Source: Dulcicalothrix desertica PCC 7102
Lineage (GTDB): Bacteria > Cyanobacteriota > Cyanobacteriia > Cyanobacteriales > Nostocaceae
Reading direction: 5' to 3'
DNA: 64,000 bases
Assembly (NCBI RefSeq): GCF_003991905.1
Contig: NZ_RSCL01000002.1
Location: forward strand, 339,142-403,141
A program made the position numbers and the translations under genes. Below are positions 19,272-27,849 of this stretch, one piece after another (position 1 is the first letter of the stretch; each line of letters begins with the position of its first letter). The notes under the pieces were generated by a model. The model saw only the letters and a list, made by a program, of their open reading frames with translations. It ran no database searches and had not been told where the DNA came from.

Positions 19272-20091
19272 CTGTGTGACCTCAATTTAATATAATTTAC
19301 CCTTGTTCAATTTACTATCTAAAACTTTTTATCAATGAATGAAAGTTGAGAATAGACAAAAATAATTTTTGGATAGCGAATTAAACTATTTTCTTAAAAT
19401 CCATTCTTTAATTTTTTATTTAAAAATACTATAAGTATTTGCGCTGAATTATTTTATTCTGTTAGTTGCAATTTAGCTTGCAGTTACTAAAGATACATTA
19501 TCAAAACAAATCTCAACCATAAGATTTATTTAAGCGTAAAAGAATGTTGTGGTGGTAATGCATAACTCTAAGTTCTCGTATGTTGAGTTTTAAACACATA
19601 TCACTGTCTTAAAGTTTTAATTAATTTTTTAAAAGATATCAAGTCCAACACAGAATTTATAAATTTTTGCTTAAAATTATTAAAAAAATTTTTTTCAAGA
19701 TAAATAAAAAGTATTACAAATAACAGTAAACAATAGTAATAATACTTAAATGTCATAATTACATGACATTAATTTTTACATAAATACTACTTCGATGCTT
19801 GTTTGCATCATAAATTAAAATATATATATAATAAAAAAATAATAGATTTTAATCTATGATTATAGAAAGTAGTTTTTCAATATCCTTATCCAGATAGATG
19901 TAAATTCAGTAAATACTTACTAGTTGTAATAAATATATCATCAAGTTAATAAGCATATATTTAACTGTTAATATCATCCTAAGTGCAGATAGACATAGGG
20001 ATGAAAATGAAGATATATCTAGAATCTTTGCCATTTAACAATAGACATTTCCGGAAAAGATGTAGAGACGCTCCAATTCCTGTAATAGAAA
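19272..20091. other. Long AT-rich non-coding region
   Basis: About 820 bases with no supported ORF. It contains long A and T runs and the alternating stretch near 19817-19832, and is clearly more AT-rich than the rest of the window. The diiron-oxidase gene reads leftward out of it, so its promoter should lie near 19290-19400. AT-rich DNA next to a possible secondary-metabolism pair fits acquired or silenced DNA, but I see no integrase, tRNA or target-site repeat. Confidence 0.5.
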
Positions 20092-20111
20092 AGGCGCCAC
20101 TATAGGCGCCT
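20092..20111 (-). terminator. ndhB terminator built from two GGCGCC sites
   Basis: Read on the minus strand, AGGCGCC (20111-20105), loop TATAGT, GGCGCCT (20098-20092) is followed by TTTC. This is a compact GC stem 54 bases after the ndhB stop codon. Both arms are copies of the overrepresented GGCGCC hexamer. Confidence 0.65.
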
Positions 20112-20164
20112 CAGAGTAAATGTATTGAATTGGCTACAAGCTGTATCTTGTGAAGCAATTAGAA

Positions 20165-21727
20165 CTATAACTCCTGTTGCTCGTGGATTTTAGCTATAGT
20201 TACTTGAGCTTTTTGTGCTGTGACAGCTTGCAACATTGGGGTGTGGGTGACAGAGTTATTCGCTAGGGTAAAAATTGGGTTGGATAGAACACCAAGTAGC
20301 GAAGTTGCAATTAATGTGGTAATCAAACCAATTTGTAAAGGTCTAAACCCAGGTAACTTCCAATTAATTTCTGGGTAGTTCTTAATGGCGTCGGACATTT
20401 CTTGAGGTTCTTTAACAACCATCATCTTGACAACGCGAATGTAGTAATAAATGGAGATAACGCTAGTGACTAATCCTAACAACACTAGCCAGTAAAGTCC
20501 TGCTTGCCAACCTGCCCAAAATAGGTAGATTTTACCAAAGAAGCCCGCAAGAGGAGGTATTCCACCTAAAGATAGCAGTGAGAGGCTTAGACCAAGAGTT
20601 AATAGTGGGTCTTTTTGGTATAAACCTGAGTATTCAGCGATTTGGTCGGTACCTGTTCGTAATGAGAATAGGATTACACAGGTAAAACCACATAGGTTCA
20701 TAAACAGGTAAACAAGCATGTAAAATACCATGCTGGCGTAACCTGCCTCAGTTCCCGCAATTAAACCAATCATCACAAACCCTGCTTGGGCAATTGATGA
20801 GTATGCTAGCATCCGCTTCATACTGGTTTGAGCTAGGGCAACTACGTTACCCAAAACCATACTGAGTACTGCAAGTGCGGTGAAGACAAATTTCCATTCT
20901 TCTGCCACAAGCGGAAAGACTGTGGTCAATAAGCGTAGTGCAAGTGCAAAACCTGCTGCTTTAGAACCCACTGATAAGAAGGCAATTACTGGAGTTGGCG
21001 CCCCTTCATATACGTCAGGTGTCCATTGGTGGAAAGGCGCCGCTGAAATTTTGAAGCCAACACCAGCGATTACAAATACTAATGCAATAACTAAACCAAG
21101 CGATTGCGTCAAGTTAGCATTAGTAATTCCTAACTCAATTGCAGTTAATTGTGTTTTTCCACCTGATAATCCGTAGAGTAAAGACACTCCATATAGAAAA
21201 ACTGCTGTACTTGAGGCGCCAATAAGTAGATACTTGAGGGCTGCTTCGTTTGAACGAGGGTCGCGTTTGGTATAGCCTGTGAGCAAATAAGAGGAAATAC
21301 TAAGCGATTCAAGCGCGATGAAAATAGTGACTAGTTCATTCGCTCCAGAAAGAATCATACCTCCTAAAGTAGCAGTCAGCAAAATACCAATAAATTCAGC
21401 TAATGCGGTTCCACTTTGTTCGATATAACGAATTGACATTAAAACGGTAACGGTGCTTGAGAGAGCAACAATACCGCGAAAAACAATACTTAAGTCGTCT
21501 GCATTGAAACCACCGCTAAAGCCTATAGGATTAGCGCTATCCCACTGCAAGTAAAGAGCAAATATTGAGGCTAGCAAGCCACCAATCGCGACATAGCCAA
21601 TCCAGCGCTCTGAGGCACGCCCCAAAGCCAAATCAATTATCAAAACTGCCATCAGGGTTATAATTACAATCCCTTCTGGTAGTATCGTTCCAGCATTTAG
21701 CTGGGCTGCAAGATTAGCAAAATCCAT
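20165..21727 (-). CDS. ndhB: NAD(P)H-quinone oxidoreductase subunit 2 (NdhB)
   Basis: This 520-residue polytopic membrane subunit belongs to the NDH-1 complex, which takes part in respiration, cyclic electron flow around photosystem I and CO2 uptake in thylakoids. The start [38 protein letters not shown], the [20 protein letters not shown] block, and [18 protein letters not shown] are characteristic. About 14 hydrophobic segments are visible. The lysine in the [11 protein letters not shown] helix is the usual proton-channel residue. The gene is single, as in other cyanobacteria where ndhB is unlinked from the main ndh cluster. A short GC hairpin follows it, and an AGAAACC repeat pair lies upstream. 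Confidence 0.96.
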   Translation of the reverse strand: MDFANLAAQLNAGTILPEGIVIITLMAVLIIDLALGRASERWIGYVAIGGLLASIFALYLQWDSANPIGFSGGFNADDLSIVFRGIVALSSTVTVLMSIRYIEQSGTALAEFIGILLTATLGGMILSGANELVTIFIALESLSISSYLLTGYTKRDPRSNEAALKYLLIGASSTAVFLYGVSLLYGLSGGKTQLTAIELGITNANLTQSLGLVIALVFVIAGVGFKISAAPFHQWTPDVYEGAPTPVIAFLSVGSKAAGFALALRLLTTVFPLVAEEWKFVFTALAVLSMVLGNVVALAQTSMKRMLAYSSIAQAGFVMIGLIAGTEAGYASMVFYMLVYLFMNLCGFTCVILFSLRTGTDQIAEYSGLYQKDPLLTLGLSLSLLSLGGIPPLAGFFGKIYLFWAGWQAGLYWLVLLGLVTSVISIYYYIRVVKMMVVKEPQEMSDAIKNYPEINWKLPGFRPLQIGLITTLIATSLLGVLSNPIFTLANNSVTHTPMLQAVTAQKAQVTIAKIHEQQEL

Positions 21728-22053
21728 GACAATTATTAGGTTTCAGCTATGAATCAAGGAACCAACTGTGTTAATTCTATTGTTTTTTGGGAATTCTAAC
21801 TATAAATTAGAAACCGGGTTTCTTTTTCAATATCTGTAATGAAAAAGACAATTTCGCTCCCGAAACCCGGTTTCTGTTTCTTTCAGACATAAAATTAAGC
21901 ATATAGGTTACGAACTATAACTTTGATAAATAAATCAAAGCAAATAGTGTCTCCTATATGCTACGCTTATAATTAAATTCCGATAGCAAATTGTTTCTTA
22001 AGGCTCAAAAGCTTTGAAGATATGGCTTTGCTGTCTCAAATAATGGTTTTATT
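21728..22053. other. ndhB upstream spacer with AGAAACC repeat pair
   Basis: The palindromes AGAAACCGGGTTTCT (21809-21823) and CGAAACCCGGTTTCT (21861-21875) lie about 80 to 150 bases before the ndhB start. The remainder is AT-rich and holds the ndhB promoter region and the 3' end region of the RNA-binding protein gene. No ORF is supported. Confidence 0.7.
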
Positions 22054-22368
22054 TTAGTAGGGACGTGAATAACTGCTGTTTTCACCCTTGCTCCAGTTAT
22101 TGCCACCAGAGCGACCACCTTTCTCTTCTTTAGGCCTTGCTTTATTGACTTTCATTACGCGCCCCATCCACTCTGCACCATCCAGTGCGTTTATGGCTGC
22201 GGTTTCCGCCGCGTCGTTTTCCATTTCAACAAATCCAAAACCTCGCACACGACCTGTCTCTCGGTCAGTGGGTAATTGTACTCGCTTAACGCCGCCGTAC
22301 TCAGAAAATACTTTTTCTAAGTCGTCTTGAGTAACGTTGTAGGATAGGTTACCTACGTAGATTGACAT
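22054..22368 (-). CDS. RRM-type RNA-binding protein (Rbp family)
   Basis: This 104-residue protein has one RNA recognition motif. RNP2 is IYVGNLSY at residues 3-10 and RNP1 is RGFGFVEM at about 43-50. A short Gly/Ser/Asn tail (KGGRSGGNNWSKGENSS) ends in RPY. Cyanobacterial Rbp proteins bind single-stranded RNA, many are cold-induced, and some help localise photosystem mRNAs to thylakoids. GGAGAG 5 bases before the ATG supports the start. The long spacer upstream may be a regulatory leader, as is common in this family. Which paralogue this is cannot be told from sequence alone. Confidence 0.93.
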   Translation of the reverse strand: MSIYVGNLSYNVTQDDLEKVFSEYGGVKRVQLPTDRETGRVRGFGFVEMENDAAETAAINALDGAEWMGRVMKVNKARPKEEKGGRSGGNNWSKGENSSYSRPY

Positions 22369-22856
22369 GAAACTCTCCAGAATTGAAATAAGTCAAGATG
22401 TACATTCGCAGAATTACTTGCAATTGGATGTAAAAACAAGAACATATCTGCCGAATTTCTTTCTCCTAAGTTTATCCTAGCATAACTTTTTTGCCTGTAA
22501 TGCCAGTTGACACCTGTCTAGCGAGTGATTTTTATAAAAGTATAATATTTGACTTATGATTGCTATTTATTTACTTTATGGTTAGGCAATGATGATTATA
22601 GAATTAACGTTTACGCTCACTGTCAGCTAAAAGAGGGCGCCGTGACGAGTGCTATGGTTTTGCCGTGGGTTAAAAATTTCGTGACTCGTTTTTTGATGTA
22701 TGACTATATTTATTATCGATATAAAAGAATTGAGGACTATACTATGGTTTCGATGTTAACCAAGCTTCGAGGCGCCGATTAGACAAATAGGGCAGATTTT
22801 TACTTGCTAACAGTCGCCAAAAAAGCAAGATATAAGTTAATGATTGAAATAGCTGG
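22369..22856. other. Spacer upstream of the RNA-binding protein gene
   Basis: No supported gene. The bases next to the RNA-binding protein gene (22369-22500) probably hold its leader and promoter. An open frame at 22549-22782 has poor coding character and is not called. Two GGCGCC sites occur near 22636 and 22772. Confidence 0.4.
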
Positions 22857-22999
22857 AACCAACACGTATGTGTCAAAGGTCTAGCAGCACGCTCCTCAAC
22901 ATACGATGAGGGATGTAAACCCAGCACGCCTACAAGTGACTCGCATGTGTTTACTTGTAAACAGTTGGTGAGAATACATGTTACCACGCAGGTGGTGAC
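22857..22999. ncRNA. Candidate structured RNA or leader upstream of topA
   Basis: Several stems crowd this 140-base stretch. CCTCA (22894-22898) pairs with TGAGG (22907-22911). TGTTTAC (22948-22954) pairs with GTAAACA (22957-22963). GTTACCAC (22980-22987) pairs with GTGGTGAC (22992-22999) with one G-T wobble. An outer pair, ACCAAC (22858-22863) with GTTGGT (22964-22969), would enclose the first two. It does not match an RNA family I can name, and strand is undecided. It could be a small RNA, a topA leader or chance. Confidence 0.3.
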
Positions 23000-23079
23000 A
23001 TATAGCTTGACATCTCTGATAGATTAGCCTCAAGAATGACTATTTAACTGCGCTCATTGCTTTTTTATAAAAAATCTCC

Positions 23080-25746
23080 ATGTCAACTCTCGTCATCGTT
23101 GAATCTCCAACAAAAGCTCGCACCATTCGTAATTACCTGCCGCAAGGGTTTCGGGTAGAAGCGTCAATGGGTCATGTGCGCGACCTTCCACAGTCAGCTA
23201 CAGAAATACCCCCCGCAGTCAAAGCGGAAAAATGGGCACAGCTTGGAGTAAATGTAGATGCCGACTTTGAACCTCTTTACGTTGTCCCCAAAGATAAAAA
23301 GAAAATTGTTACTCAGTTGAAAGATGCTCTTAAAGAAGCATCTGAGCTGATATTAGCAACTGACGAAGACCGAGAAGGGGAAAGTATAAGTTGGCATTTA
23401 TACCAATTGCTTAATCCAAAAGTTCCGACAAAGCGAATGGTATTCCATGAAATTACCAAGGAAGCTATTCAAAAAGCTTTGAAAGATTGTCGCTCTATTG
23501 ACGACAAGTTAGTACGTGCCCAAGAAACAAGACGAATTTTAGACCGATTAGTAGGGTATACCTTATCTCCGCTCCTTTGGAAAAAAATCTCTTACGGTCT
23601 CTCAGCTGGTCGTGTACAGTCAGTTGCTGTGAGTTTACTAGTCACCAAAGAACGTCAACGTCGAGCATTTCGTACAGGCGCCTATTGGGACCTCAAAGCC
23701 GAGCTATTACAAGAACAAACTCCTTTCAATGCTGTTTTAGTAACTTTAGGTGGTACAAAAGTTGCAACTGGTAGTGATTTTGACTCAACTACTGGACAAA
23801 TTACATCTGGGCGCCAAGTTGTACTATTAAACCAAGCTGAAGCCGAAGCCTTACAACTTCGACTCATAGGTCAAACTTGGACTGTTACAGACCTCGAAGA
23901 ACGACCAGTTACTCGTAAATCGGCGCCACCATTCACAACTTCGACGCTACAACAAGAATCTAACCGTAAATTACGTCTTTCCGCACGCGATACAATGCGA
24001 ACTGCTCAAAATCTTTATGAGCAAGGTTATATTACTTACATGCGTACTGACTCAGTACATTTGTCAGACCAAGCGGTAAGTGCTGCACGCGACTGTGTTG
24101 AAAAGCTTTATGGCAAAGATTACTTGAGTCCCAAACCTCGCCAATATACAACAAAGTCAAAAGGTGCCCAAGAAGCACACGAAGCTATTCGTCCAGCAGG
24201 TAGTAGTTTCCGTACACCGCAAGAAACGGGTTTAGGTGGTCGTGAGTTTCAACTTTATGATCTAATTTGGAAGCGTACTGTCGCTTGCCAAATGGCAGAC
24301 TCGCGTCAAACCCAAATTACAGTGCAACTGCAAGTAGAAGACGCTGGTTTTCGTTCTTCTGGTAAACGTATTGACTTTGAAGGATATTTACGCGCTTATG
24401 TCGAAGGTTCTGATGACCCTGATGCTGCGCTTGAGAATATGGAAATTATTCTTCCCAACCTTAAGGTTAATGACCATCCTGAATGTGAAGAACTTGAAGC
24501 GGTTAAGCATGAAACCCAACCTCCGGCACGATATACCGAAGCAACACTAGTTAAAACCCTTGAAAGCGAGGGTATTGGGCGCCCTAGTACCTATGCGAGC
24601 ATTATCGGCACCATTACTGATAAAGGTTATGCTCAGTTAACAAACAATGCTTTGGTGCCTACATTTACAGCGTTCGCGGTTACTGGTTTGCTAGAAAAAC
24701 ACTTCCCTGATGTCGTTGACCCTAGTTTTACCTCCAAAATGGAGCAAACACTCGATGATATAGCTACAGGTGAAGCTCAATGGCTACCATATCTCAAAGA
24801 CTTTTATTCTGGAGATAAAGGACTAGAAACGCTTGTTAGAGAACAAGAAAGCCAAATCGATGCCACAACAGCTAGAACAGTAGAACTAGAAAATTTAGAT
24901 GCAAAAGTTCGTATTGGCAAATATGGAGCTTATATTGAAGTTGAAAATGGAGAAGGGGTAGTAACTGCTTCTATTCCTAGAGATTTAACTCCAGCAGACC
25001 TTGACCCGCAGAAAGTACAAACTCTGCTTAAACAAAAAACCGAAGGACCCGAAAGTTTAGGGCGCCATCCTGAAACAGGGGAACCAATTTATACGCTGAT
25101 TGGTCCTTATGGTCCTTATGTTCAGTTGGGTGATAAATCTGAAGAAAATCCAAAACCTAAACAAGTATCTTTACCCAAAGGTATTACACCAGAAAATCTC
25201 ACCCTAGAAACAGCCATTGGTTTACTTGCTTTACCTAGAACATTGGGCACTCATCCTGACGGTGGAAAAATTCAAGCTTCTTTAGGGCGTTTTGGACCAT
25301 ACATCGTTCACGACCAAGGCAAAGAGGGTAAAGACTATCGCTCTCTAAAAGCATCTGATAACGTTTTGGATGTGACATTAGAACGCGCATTAGAAATTTT
25401 CTCCGAACCAAAAAAAGGACGAGCTAGCAGTACCAAATCAAAAGCTGCTTTAAAAGAACTTGGCGCCCATCCTGAAGACGAGCAACCGATTAATATTTAT
25501 GATGGTCCTTATGGGCCCTACATCAAGCATGGTAAAACCAACGTGAGTATACCCGAAGGACACACTGTAGAAAATTTAACTCTCGCCACTGCTGTACAAC
25601 TGCTGGCAAGCAAAGCATCTACTTCTAAAACCACACGCAAAACCAGCAAAGCAAAAACTGCAAGTGCAACAAAATCTACTACTAAGACCACTAAAACCGA
25701 AAAAGCAGCGAAACCAAAATCAACTGCAACTGAATCGAAAAAATAA
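23080..25746 (+). CDS. topA: DNA topoisomerase I
   Basis: This type IA topoisomerase of 888 residues relaxes negative supercoils. The Toprim domain starts at the N-terminus (STLVIVESPTKARTI) with acidic DEDREGE near 98. The catalytic tyrosine is in GYITYMRTDS near residue 318. The gate domains follow, including ESEGIGRPSTYA. The C-terminus has three GxxGPY-type topoisomerase repeats (IGPYGPYVQLG, GRFGPYIVHD and DGPYGPYIKHG), with no zinc-finger cysteines. It ends in a Lys/Thr/Ala-rich tail of about 45 residues, typical of cyanobacterial TopA. No ribosome-binding site precedes the ATG. Several GGCGCC sites fall within it. Confidence 0.96.
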   Translation: MSTLVIVESPTKARTIRNYLPQGFRVEASMGHVRDLPQSATEIPPAVKAEKWAQLGVNVDADFEPLYVVPKDKKKIVTQLKDALKEASELILATDEDREGESISWHLYQLLNPKVPTKRMVFHEITKEAIQKALKDCRSIDDKLVRAQETRRILDRLVGYTLSPLLWKKISYGLSAGRVQSVAVSLLVTKERQRRAFRTGAYWDLKAELLQEQTPFNAVLVTLGGTKVATGSDFDSTTGQITSGRQVVLLNQAEAEALQLRLIGQTWTVTDLEERPVTRKSAPPFTTSTLQQESNRKLRLSARDTMRTAQNLYEQGYITYMRTDSVHLSDQAVSAARDCVEKLYGKDYLSPKPRQYTTKSKGAQEAHEAIRPAGSSFRTPQETGLGGREFQLYDLIWKRTVACQMADSRQTQITVQLQVEDAGFRSSGKRIDFEGYLRAYVEGSDDPDAALENMEIILPNLKVNDHPECEELEAVKHETQPPARYTEATLVKTLESEGIGRPSTYASIIGTITDKGYAQLTNNALVPTFTAFAVTGLLEKHFPDVVDPSFTSKMEQTLDDIATGEAQWLPYLKDFYSGDKGLETLVREQESQIDATTARTVELENLDAKVRIGKYGAYIEVENGEGVVTASIPRDLTPADLDPQKVQTLLKQKTEGPESLGRHPETGEPIYTLIGPYGPYVQLGDKSEENPKPKQVSLPKGITPENLTLETAIGLLALPRTLGTHPDGGKIQASLGRFGPYIVHDQGKEGKDYRSLKASDNVLDVTLERALEIFSEPKKGRASSTKSKAALKELGAHPEDEQPINIYDGPYGPYIKHGKTNVSIPEGHTVENLTLATAVQLLASKASTSKTTRKTSKAKTASATKSTTKTTKTEKAAKPKSTATESKK

Positions 25747-25751
25747 AGATT

Positions 25752-25778
25752 GGAAGGGAGAACGTGATTTTCCCTTCC
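25752..25778 (+). terminator. Hairpin after topA
   Basis: GGAAGGGA (25752-25759) pairs with TCCCTTCC (25771-25778), 5 bases after the topA stop codon. No T run follows, so it may act as a 3'-end stabiliser or a weak terminator. Confidence 0.5.
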
Positions 25779-26032
25779 TAACAGCCTATTCCCTATTGAC
25801 TAAAAATGCAAAATACCCATCACAAGAAAGATGCGGCTGATTGGGGGATTCATGTGATACTGTTATAAGTAGGGAAAGTGACACAATAAAATTTAGAGAA
25901 CGCGGCTCATTCCGCTGTTTGCGTATGTACGTGTATAATCATTTACAACGTATTCAATAAAAAGTGTGTTGCCCTTATTATTCTTTTGCTGTTAACTTAA
26001 ATTAAGGTATTATCTCAGGAGCGGTCAGTTAG

Positions 26033-26170
26033 ATGGACTATATAGAGAAGGTACTGGAGAAGCTTAAAGAATTAGGGCGGAAATTAATTGAAGCCCTTCT
26101 AGGCCCGGATGCTGAAGCGGAACCGGAGCTAATTCCGATTCCAGTTAACGACCGCTCACGTCGTCGTTAA
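26033..26170 (+). CDS. Small conserved-looking 45-residue protein
   Basis: The frame starts [20 protein letters not shown], an amphipathic helix with a clear heptad-like pattern. It continues [20 protein letters not shown] and ends with basic RSRRR. AGGAG at 26017-26021 lies 11 bases before the ATG. The codon pattern and the acidic-to-basic layout look like a real gene. It is followed 16 bases later by aroQ, so both probably share a transcript. I recall similar short proteins in other cyanobacteria but know no function. Confidence 0.65.
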   Translation: MDYIEKVLEKLKELGRKLIEALLGPDAEAEPELIPIPVNDRSRRR

Positions 26171-26186
26171 AAATAAAATTTACTAC

Positions 26187-26636
26187 GTGGCACAGCGCAC
26201 TTTAAGCATTTTGGTACTGCACGGACCAAACCTAAATTTGCTGGGACAGCGAGAACCAGGTATTTATGGTTCGCTTAGTTTAAACGAGATTAACCGCTTG
26301 TTAGAAGAACAAGCACGAGATTTAGCGGTTAATATCGACTTCTTCCAGTCAAATCACGAAGGTTTTTTGGTCGATAAAATCCATGACTCTTGGGGAAAGC
26401 ATCAAGGAATATTAATAAATCCTGGAGCTTATACTCATACGAGTGTAGCCTTGCGCGATGCAATAGCTGGCGTAAATATTCCTACTGTTGAGGTTCATCT
26501 CAGCAACGTTTATCGTCGTGAGGAGTTTCGTCATCATTCATACATTGCTCCTGTAGCAGTTGGGCAAATTAGCGGTTTCGGCGCCCAGAGTTATATACTG
26601 GGCTTACAAGCATTGGTGTATCATTTGAAAAGTTAA
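26187..26636 (+). CDS. aroQ: 3-dehydroquinate dehydratase, type II
   Basis: This 149-residue enzyme makes 3-dehydroshikimate in the shikimate pathway. The conserved N-terminus [21 protein letters not shown] contains the catalytic Arg and Tyr. [16 protein letters not shown] and [18 protein letters not shown] carry the substrate-binding Asn, His and Arg residues. The protein forms dodecamers in this family. The start is GTG at 26187, matching the usual M[12 protein letters not shown] spacing. It follows the 45-residue gene by 16 bases. Confidence 0.95.
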   Translation: MAQRTLSILVLHGPNLNLLGQREPGIYGSLSLNEINRLLEEQARDLAVNIDFFQSNHEGFLVDKIHDSWGKHQGILINPGAYTHTSVALRDAIAGVNIPTVEVHLSNVYRREEFRHHSYIAPVAVGQISGFGAQSYILGLQALVYHLKS

Positions 26637-26683
26637 TTATAGGTATAGTTAGGAATCGTAATAATCCTAGCTTTGTTTACACC

Positions 26684-27631
26684 ATGCGCTATACGCTCAA
26701 AAGTCGGTTCCAAGGAACTATTGCAGGTGCTTTGCTTGGTTTAGAGTTGGCAAAGGACAGTAAACCAGAATTCATAAGACAAGCTTATATTGAAAGTACC
26801 TTTAGTTGTAAAAGTTTAATTGCACAAGGTAAGTTCGATAGTAACTCCTTTTGTGCGATAAACCAAGCTGATACAGCCCTAAATCAAGAAGTTTTACTCA
26901 ATACGCTTTTTTCAGCTTTACCAGTAATATTATTTTTTCATGAAGATTTATCGAAGCTTCGATATAACTTACTGGAAGTTTCGCGCGCGCATAGTGATAA
27001 CTTGATAGTTAGAGACAGCGTACTTGCTATTGGCTATACAATTGCCCAATCGCTCAATGAAAAATTATCACAATCTTCTGTTTTTAGTGAAATTATCAGG
27101 TTTATTGGTGAAACACCAACAAATACACCCCAACAACTTGAAACAGTAAATAGTTTACTCAACCAGCAAGTTAGCTTGGAGCAAGCATTTACTGAACTAC
27201 ATAAAGTAAATACTCTATCTAACGTCGTCGCAATTGCGTTTTATACTTTTTTTAAAAGTCTTGAAGATTTTTACTTATCGGTATCACTTAATCTCAACGG
27301 CAAAATATTAAGTTTTAATAACCACGGTTATTATCTTAGTAGTGTAATGACAGGCGCCTTATCAGGAGCTTATAATAGCGCATTAGGAATACCAATTAGC
27401 TGGCAAATGAAAAATTTAAGCCATTTATCAGCTAAAACAGCGGTTCCGGAGTTTTTACAGATGCTAAAATTAACAGATGAACTTTTGGCAATATGGTCGG
27501 GTGTATGTGAGTTTGATAACCAAAATGCTAAAAAAAGCAAAGGAAAAGACTTATGCAATTACTTACCATTGCTCGAACAAAGCTCGCACTTATCAGTATA
27601 TGCAGCTCCTCGTATCATCCGATTGCGGTAA
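26684..27631 (+). CDS. ADP-ribosylglycohydrolase-like protein, probably inactive
   Basis: The 315-residue protein has the start and end of the ADP-ribosylglycohydrolase fold: FQGTIAGALLGLELA near residues 9-23, and SVMTGALSGAYNSALGIPISW near 220-240, which resembles the GxxAGAxYG-xxxIPxxW end of the family. The paired acidic residues that bind Mg2+ in active members (GDDT-type and D-x-D-T motifs) are not visible at the expected places. It is therefore probably a structural or regulatory relative. It lies 47 bases after aroQ and may be part of the same transcript. Confidence 0.6.
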   Translation: MRYTLKSRFQGTIAGALLGLELAKDSKPEFIRQAYIESTFSCKSLIAQGKFDSNSFCAINQADTALNQEVLLNTLFSALPVILFFHEDLSKLRYNLLEVSRAHSDNLIVRDSVLAIGYTIAQSLNEKLSQSSVFSEIIRFIGETPTNTPQQLETVNSLLNQQVSLEQAFTELHKVNTLSNVVAIAFYTFFKSLEDFYLSVSLNLNGKILSFNNHGYYLSSVMTGALSGAYNSALGIPISWQMKNLSHLSAKTAVPEFLQMLKLTDELLAIWSGVCEFDNQNAKKSKGKDLCNYLPLLEQSSHLSVYAAPRIIRLR

Positions 27632-27849
27632 ATTGAGCATAAACACGCTTTGATAAGTAAACAAAAGTAAATAGTGTGTCCTGTAATTAGCGCAAAAATT
27701 CACAACTGTTAGTAATATTTTATATAGTGTCTTAATGAAAATTTTAGATTCTTAGCCAATAGTGGTATTATATTACACATGGGTAAGATAATTTTCTATA
27801 ATAGACTGTGCTGTTTGAATCCTTTAAGTAGCAACTGCGGTCATAGTTG

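Noticed and set aside
22549-22782. 77-residue open frame upstream of topA
   Set aside because: Odd composition rich in Tyr, no ribosome-binding site and no recognisable domain; it lies in a spacer with GGCGCC sites.
22857-22999. 6S RNA as the identity of the structured region
   Set aside because: I could not trace the long central bubble and closing stem typical of 6S RNA, so it is left as an unnamed candidate.
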